A program made the position numbers and the translations under genes. A stretch of 10,398 nucleotides of DNA from Vulcanimicrobiota bacterium (GTDB lineage Bacteria > Vulcanimicrobiota > Vulcanimicrobiia > Vulcanimicrobiales > Vulcanimicrobiaceae), in NCBI GenBank assembly GCA_019233415.1, contig JAFAMK010000225.1, positions 1-10,398 of the forward strand, read 5' to 3'. Shown piece by piece: positions 6,413-10,398 of the stretch (positions are counted from its first letter, which is position 1; every line of letters begins with the position of its first letter). The notes below the pieces were generated by a model. The model was not told the origin of the DNA. It saw nothing but the letters and a program-made list of their open reading frames with translations, and did not search any database.

Positions 6413-7093
6413 ATGAGGATCGTCGTCCCGCGCGGCGCCGAAGCGCGCGCGGTGCGTCGTGCGGTGCCTTCAGCAATCGAGGTGCTGCCGGGCGCCGCAT
6501 CGGCGGCGTCGCTGCCCGCCGCCCTTCGACAAGCTCAGGATGACAGGGGGCCCCGTCATCCTGAGCTTGTCGAAGGACCGCCTGAGAACATCGTCGCCGT
6601 CGGCCTGTGCGGTGCGCTGCGAGGACCGCGCGCCGGTGCCATGGTGATCTACGCGCACGTTGTCGACGAGAAGCACGACACGATGCTCGATCCTGCGCTC
6701 GTGCGCGCACTCGCGGCTGCTCTCCCCGGAGCGGCCATCGTGCGCGCCTGCACGACCGACCACGTCGTCACGACGGTCGCCGAGCGAACCGCGCTCGCCG
6801 CGCGCTTCGATGCAGACGTCGTCGACATGGAAGGGACGCATCTCGCCGCGGCGCTCGCCGCGCGCGGCGTCCGCTACGCGATGGTCCGCGTCGTCAGCGA
6901 CGACGCAACGCGCGACCTCCCACCGATCGACGACGCGATCGGCCCCAACGGCAACCTTCGCCCGCTGCAGCTGACCTGGGCGATGCTCCGAACTCCGGTA
7001 GCGGCAGTAGCTTTTATCCGCGACGTTCAATCCGTGCTGCGAACGCTCGGCGAAACCGCCAAGACTCTCGCCGCCATCGAGGACCGCACATGA
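6413..7093 (+). CDS. hpnG: Hopanoid-associated phosphorylase / nucleosidase-like protein HpnG
   Basis: The 226-residue product belongs to the purine nucleoside phosphorylase / MTA-SAH nucleosidase fold group. Visible landmarks are IVAVGLCGALRGPRAGAMVI (60-79), VVDMEGTHLAAAL (136-148), where the Glu of MEG is expected to hold the ribose hydroxyls, and VRVVSDDATRDLP (158-170), where the SDD aspartate is expected to act on the base. Genetics in methylobacteria shows that HpnG removes adenine from adenosylhopane on the way to ribosylhopane and bacteriohopanetetrol. Residues 37-55 (ALRQAQDDRGPRHPELVEG) are encoded by a palindromic repeat read in frame and are foreign to the family. They lie between the N-terminal strand and the conserved core. 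The gene ends in an ATGA overlap with the VOC gene. A weak GAGGA ribosome-binding site lies ten bases before the ATG. Confidence 0.85.
   Translation: MRIVVPRGAEARAVRRAVPSAIEVLPGAASAASLPAALRQAQDDRGPRHPELVEGPPENIVAVGLCGALRGPRAGAMVIYAHVVDEKHDTMLDPALVRALAAALPGAAIVRACTTDHVVTTVAERTALAARFDADVVDMEGTHLAAALAARGVRYAMVRVVSDDATRDLPPIDDAIGPNGNLRPLQLTWAMLRTPVAAVAFIRDVQSVLRTLGETAKTLAAIEDRT
6522..6576. repeat. Palindromic repeat element, copy 2, inside hpnG coding sequence
   Basis: Bases 6523-6544 and 6555-6576 are perfect 22-bp reverse complements around a 10-base loop (AGGGGGCCCC). The left arm shares 23 consecutive bases (6522-6544) with the left arm of the element at 263-326. It is read through without a stop and adds about 19 residues to HpnG, ending HPELVEG. 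This resembles the way Rickettsia palindromic elements sit in frame inside genes; any relation to those elements is not implied. Confidence 0.93.
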
Positions 7094-7465
7094 TCAAAGC
7101 GCTCGCCTTCGTCGCCTATCCGTCGGACGACGTCGCCGGCACTCGCCGCTGGTACGAAGAGACACTCGGCCTCACGTTCGCCGGCCCATACGTCGAAGAC
7201 GGTATCGAAAAGTACAACGAGGCGCACCTCGGCGACGGCTGCTTCAGCCTACTGTCATCGGAATGGACCGGAGACGATCACAAAGCCGGTACGGCCTCGC
7301 GCGTCGTCTTCGAAGTCGACAACCTCGAAGCGGAAATAGAAGCGCTACGCGCTCGCGGCGTTCGCGTCTACGGCTTCTTCGACGGACCGGTCTGCGACAT
7401 GGTCTCGATCGACGATCGCCGAAGGCAACCGCATCACGCTCCACCAGCAAAAAGCGACACGGTAA
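7090..7465 (+). CDS. VOC-family (glyoxalase/bleomycin-resistance fold) protein with apparent 3' frameshift
   Basis: The product begins MIKALAFVAYPSDDVAGTRR and shows WYEETLGL, SRVVFEVDNLEAEIEALRARG and CDMVSIDD in the order typical of a single VOC module. Members bind metal and act on small molecules in dioxygenase, lyase or resistance reactions; the substrate is unknown. The first family histidine is replaced (ALAFVAYP), so metal binding is uncertain. After residue 109 the plain reading becomes RRRQPHHAPPAKSD, which is unlike the family. Removing one base near 7418 restores DDPEGNRITLHQQKATR and a stop at 7463-7465, which is the normal VOC ending at 124 residues. Without that correction the frame runs on as one 465-residue fusion to 8487. 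The ATG overlaps the hpnG stop (ATGA), indicating coupled translation. Confidence 0.72.
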
Positions 7466-7484
7466 GGACGGCGAATTCCGAGCG

Positions 7485-7490
7485 GAGGAT
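7485..7490 (+). promoter_or_regulatory. Shine-Dalgarno for the duplicated-domain secreted protein
   Basis: GGAGGA lies seven bases before the GTG at 7498. This strong site shows that an independent gene starts there, even though the VOC frame as written continues into it. Confidence 0.75.
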
Positions 7491-7497
7491 CCAATCT

Positions 7498-8487
7498 GTG
7501 CTACGTCTGCTGACCGCGGCGGTTGCGGCCGTCACGATTGCGTCCAGCCCCGATCCGCTCCTCGACTACGCGACGATGGGGTACCAGAGGCACGTGGACT
7601 CGGCGCAGATCGGCGCGACCGGCCTGCAATTAACGGTGCTGTTCCGTCCGTCGTATTCCGAAACGGATTCGGCGTCGGACGGGATACCGGTGCTCCTCTT
7701 GATCCGAAACACGACCGACAATCCGATTTCGATTCCCAACACGTGCTACGGCCTGTCCGAAGGACTGAAGTACACGCTCCGCGCCGACGGCGAAGATGTA
7801 CCCTTCCATCGGGACAATGGAACCTACGGACTCAGCCATATGTCGTCCACGTGCGGCGTTTCGCCGCACGACGACGTGTCGTTCATCATCCACGTGGCTC
7901 GCATGTTCGACGTCGGATCTGCTCGCACGCTCACGCTTACCATATCCGGCGCTCCGCGCTCCGGCGTTTTGTCATCGCTGGCCCCGCTGGATGTTCCGCT
8001 CTCGATTGTCCCCACGGCGAGCGTTCCCCGCGGTGGACCACAACCGGAGGATCTGAGCACGATGGGCTACGAGCGCATCGCGCTCTCGCCGACGATGCAC
8101 GGTGGGACGCTCCAGCTCGCGGTACTCACGCACCCGATGTACGCCCGAACGGGACCAGTCTCTGTGGTGCTCTTGTTGCGAAATCTCACGAGCGATCCCG
8201 TTACCGTTGGGAGTAACTGCTTCGGCATCTTCTACTACTTGACGTTCACGCTGCGCGCAGACGGGAAGGAGTTGCCGTATCACCCAGAACGTGTTGCTTG
8301 GGTCCTCCATCACATGAGTGGCCTCTGCACGATCGTTCCGTTTTCGTCAGCGACCTTCGAATTGCCACTCGATCAGGCGTTCGGCCTCGGATCAGGGCGA
8401 AGGTTCATCCTCGACATTTCCGGAGGGCCAAACGCGCATGAGCTCACCGGGTTACGAATGGACGTGCCGATTGCGATAGGCCAATAA
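7498..8487 (+). CDS. Secreted protein with two tandem copies of an unknown beta-rich domain
   Basis: I do not recognise the family. From the GTG at 7498 the product is 329 residues with a short signal peptide (about 1-16, MLRLLTAAVAAVTIAS). It then holds two homologous halves, starting at TMGYQR (26) and TMGYER (188). Matching segments include LLIRNTTDNPISI / LLLRNLTSDPVTV, KYTLRADGEDVPFH / TFTLRADGKELPYH and SHMSSTCG / HHMSGLCT. Each half has two cysteines exactly 36 residues apart (C83/C119 and C241/C277), which suggests one disulfide per domain and hence a periplasmic or outer location. The strand-rich pattern with RN(T/L)T.(N/D)P resembles Ig-like or BsuPI-type domains, but that is a guess. 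Its base composition is visibly less GC-rich than its neighbours. It converges on hpnB with only two bases between the stop codons. Confidence 0.72.
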   Translation: MLRLLTAAVAAVTIASSPDPLLDYATMGYQRHVDSAQIGATGLQLTVLFRPSYSETDSASDGIPVLLLIRNTTDNPISIPNTCYGLSEGLKYTLRADGEDVPFHRDNGTYGLSHMSSTCGVSPHDDVSFIIHVARMFDVGSARTLTLTISGAPRSGVLSSLAPLDVPLSIVPTASVPRGGPQPEDLSTMGYERIALSPTMHGGTLQLAVLTHPMYARTGPVSVVLLLRNLTSDPVTVGSNCFGIFYYLTFTLRADGKELPYHPERVAWVLHHMSGLCTIVPFSSATFELPLDQAFGLGSGRRFILDISGGPNAHELTGLRMDVPIAIGQ

Positions 8488-8489
8488 CC

Positions 8490-9662
8490 CTATGCGTTCG
8501 GCGTGAATGTGCGCCCTTTCCATGTGCCGCCTGCGCCGAGCAGATGGCGGCGCGCCGAGTCGATCGTCATCGCGGTGTAGAGCCCTGCGGCGAGCGGAAG
8601 CGCTAGCGCGAATGCGGGCTTTACGCGGTAGAGTTTCAGTGTAGGCACGTAGGCGAGCGCCATGACTCCCCATGAGATGAGGCCGGGGATGGCAAGGTGT
8701 GCGCGACAGCGGCGTAGGCCGGCGAATGTTGCGGCGACGGGGACGTAGTAGAGCAGGAGCATTCCGGCTACCGTGCCGGCGAGGAGGAGTGGCGAGTAGC
8801 GGAGTTGCGTGTAGGCGGTGCGGGCGACCATCGACCAGATTGTCTCGAACGACGCGTAGGGGCGGACGCTGCGTGAGCGCGTTGCGAGGCCGAGCCAGAG
8901 GCCGCCGGCGTCGTGTTTGACGGCGGCGGCGAGGGCGCAGTCGTCGATCAGCTCACCCTTGATGCGTTCGATGCCACCGATGCGGTCGAGCGCGTCGTTG
9001 GTGAGCAGGACGCAACCGCCGGCGGCGGCCGCGGTGGTGTGGTTGTCGTCGTTCGCCCATGCGAACGGGTAGAGCATCCGGAAGAAAAAGACGAAGGCGG
9101 GAATCAGCAGTTGCTCCAACGGCGAGGCGCAGTGGAGCGCGACCATCTGCGACACCAGCGCGCGGTTGCGCGACGTTGCCGTTGCGACGAGGCGCGTGAG
9201 GGTGTCGGGATCGTGCTCGACGTCGGCGTCGGAGAACCACCAGTACGTTGGGTGCGCCCCGTGGGCGCGTGCGGATGCGACGCCCTCGGCGAGCGCCCAC
9301 ACCTTGCCGGTCCAGCCGTCAGGACGCGGGCGGCCCTCGATGACGCGCGCGCGACCGTGCGCGCCGTGGCGTTCGATCGTGTCGCGCGCGACCGCGCCGG
9401 TGTCGTCGTCGCTGCGGTCGTCGACGAGCGTCACGGCAAACCGGCCCGCGTAGTCCTGTGCGAGCAGCGAGCCCAGCGTACGGGCAATGACGTCGGCCTC
9501 ATTCCGCGCCGGCACGACGGCGTGCACGTCCGGCGTCGGGTCTCCCGGCTCGGGCAGAGAGAGGCCGTCGGCATGCGAATCCCAAAATCGTCCCCGAGCG
9601 ACGACCAGCCCCACCCACGTCGCAGCACCTATCCACGCGGCAGCACGCAGCACTTTGATCAT
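8490..9662 (-). CDS. hpnB: Hopanoid-associated glycosyltransferase HpnB (GT2 family)
   Basis: The 390-residue product has an N-terminal membrane helix (about 5-22) and a GT-A glycosyltransferase domain: AVVPARNEADVI (48-59), VDDRSDD (80-86), GWTGKVWAL (116-124), the DAD metal site (145-147 in FSDADVEHDP) and GELIDDCALA (236-245), whose acidic residues are in the place of the catalytic base. A C-terminal membrane region follows (about 290-316, 325-340 and 350-366), and the protein ends with GGTWKGRTF, the closing motif of the hopene-associated glycosyltransferase group. Members are encoded in hopanoid clusters. HpnB is expected to use a nucleotide sugar at the inner membrane, but its exact acceptor is not settled. 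The gene diverges from the cyclase gene. Length and motifs are intact. Confidence 0.9.
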   Translation of the reverse strand: MIKVLRAAAWIGAATWVGLVVARGRFWDSHADGLSLPEPGDPTPDVHAVVPARNEADVIARTLGSLLAQDYAGRFAVTLVDDRSDDDTGAVARDTIERHGAHGRARVIEGRPRPDGWTGKVWALAEGVASARAHGAHPTYWWFSDADVEHDPDTLTRLVATATSRNRALVSQMVALHCASPLEQLLIPAFVFFFRMLYPFAWANDDNHTTAAAAGGCVLLTNDALDRIGGIERIKGELIDDCALAAAVKHDAGGLWLGLATRSRSVRPYASFETIWSMVARTAYTQLRYSPLLLAGTVAGMLLLYYVPVAATFAGLRRCRAHLAIPGLISWGVMALAYVPTLKLYRVKPAFALALPLAAGLYTAMTIDSARRHLLGAGGTWKGRTFTPNA

Positions 9663-9696
9663 CAGTCTAACGGCTCTCCGCCCCTGGCTCCGAGCC

Positions 9697-9715
9697 CCCC
9701 ACGCAAAGCGTGGGG
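9697..9715. repeat. Short perfect hairpin in the hpnB-shc intergenic region
   Basis: CCCCACGC (9697-9704) and GCGTGGGG (9708-9715) form an 8-bp perfect stem with an AAA loop, flanked by further C-runs. It lies in the 72-base gap between the divergent hpnB and cyclase genes. It could be a regulatory hairpin in the leader of the cyclase mRNA, or another dispersed palindromic repeat. I see no clear promoter boxes in this gap. Confidence 0.6.
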
Positions 9716-9734
9716 CCCCCCGGCCGCCCTCGCA

Positions 9735-10398
9735 ATGAGCATTTCGACACAGCCCGATTCCGCTGCGCTCGGCCCATCATCATCTCCTCTCGAGAGCGCG
9801 ATCGAGCGCGCTGTTGATGCGCTGTTTCAGTTGCAGGAGCCGGGCGGGTACTGGTGGGCCGAGCTGCAGTCGAACGTCACGATTACGGCCGAGGTGCTGC
9901 TGCTCCGCCACGTGTGGGGAAGTTTCGACCGCGTGCCGCGTGCGGCGGCGGAACGATATTTCCGCGACAACCAGTGCGCGCACGGCGGCTGGGAGCTGGC
10001 GTACGGTGACGGCGGCGAGCTGAGCGCGAGCGTCGAGGCGTACATGGCGCTGCGGCTGCTCGGCGTGCCGGCCGACGATCCCGCGCTGCGCCGGGCGAAG
10101 TCGTTCATCCTCGAACGCGGCGGGATCACGCGCGCGCGCATCTTCACGAAGATGCACCTCGCGCTGATCGGCGCGTACGGCTGGGCGGGGCTTCCGGCGC
10201 TGCCGCCGTGGCTGATGGTGCTGCCGGAGTGCGGTCCGCTCTCGATCTACGACCTGTCGAGCTGGGCGCGCGGGAGCACGGTTCCGCTGATCCTGCTGTT
10301 CGACCGCAAGCCGGTCTACGGCCCTCGGTTGAGCCTCGACGAGTTGTACGCAGAAGGAATCGACCACGCGAACTTCGCGCTGCCGGCCGGGACAAATG
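9735..10398 (+). CDS. shc: Squalene-hopene cyclase, N-terminal part (3' end outside window)
   Basis: The frame opens at the ATG at 9735 and runs off the right edge after 221 complete codons; full-length family members have about 620-680 residues. The enzyme cyclises squalene to hopene at the membrane, the committing step of hopanoid synthesis. Visible family features are GGYWWAELQSNVTITAEVLLL (38-58), where the family has its first conserved tryptophan block, and a QW repeat, NQCAHGGW (79-86). These are followed by SASVEAYMALRLLGV and ARIFTKMHLALIGAYGWAGL, then PPWLMVLPE and YDLSSWARGSTVPL (172-185). The catalytic DxDD motif would lie beyond the window. The first 18 residues are not conserved and no Shine-Dalgarno sequence precedes the ATG, so the exact start is less sure. 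It is divergent from hpnB across 72 bases. Confidence 0.93.
   Translation, partial: MSISTQPDSAALGPSSSPLESAIERAVDALFQLQEPGGYWWAELQSNVTITAEVLLLRHVWGSFDRVPRAAAERYFRDNQCAHGGWELAYGDGGELSASVEAYMALRLLGVPADDPALRRAKSFILERGGITRARIFTKMHLALIGAYGWAGLPALPPWLMVLPECGPLSIYDLSSWARGSTVPLILLFDRKPVYGPRLSLDELYAEGIDHANFALPAGTN

Noticed and set aside
6607..7089. Frame open upstream of the VOC start
   Set aside because: It overlaps hpnG in another frame and is arginine-rich; the VOC fold starts at 7090 with the ATGA overlap.
7263..8216. Second + strand frame of 317 codons across the VOC and secreted-protein genes
   Set aside because: It has no recognisable pattern except the short correct VOC ending near 7421-7465; the other frame shows the signal peptide and the internal domain duplication.

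Overview
This is a GC-rich bacterial window with tightly packed genes, four-base ATGA overlaps between consecutive genes and no RNA genes that I can see. It carries several hopanoid (bacterial sterol-like lipid) genes: hpnG, hpnB and the start of a squalene-hopene cyclase gene. It also holds a MacAB-like exporter, which fits an organism with two membranes. The mix of high GC, hopanoid genes and palindromic repeats would suit an uncultured soil lineage such as Eremiobacterota (WPS-2). That placement is an impression only; the window contains no marker gene that proves it.

Layout, left to right. Bases 2-286 (+) are the 3' end of an ArsR-type regulator gene. Its stop codon lies in the first arm of a perfect 28-bp palindrome (263-326). 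That palindrome separates it from a five-gene leftward block (5636 to 333): a small secreted or membrane-anchored low-complexity protein, a class I mannose-6-phosphate isomerase (manA), and then a periplasmic adaptor, an ABC ATPase and a MacB-type permease. The last three genes overlap by 1 and 4 bases, so they are almost certainly one operon for a tripartite-type exporter. No outer-membrane channel gene is present here.

From 5729 the genes point right: a secreted LolA-like protein, then HpnG, a VOC-fold protein and a secreted protein made of two copies of one domain. The VOC gene starts inside the hpnG stop codon (ATGA). Near its 3' end the VOC gene appears to be shifted by one extra base, which fuses it in frame with the following secreted-protein gene. 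hpnB (leftward) ends two bases from that gene. Divergent from hpnB, the squalene-hopene cyclase gene runs off the right edge.

How the genes fit together: the cyclase makes the hopene skeleton, HpnG acts on adenosylhopane, and HpnB is a hopanoid-cluster glycosyltransferase. The LolA-like and duplicated-domain proteins may act in the envelope, but their link to hopanoids is only positional. The most unusual features are a palindromic element read in frame inside hpnG, a second copy that supplies the regulator's stop codon, the likely VOC frameshift, and the lower-GC duplicated-domain protein with two cysteine pairs at identical spacing.
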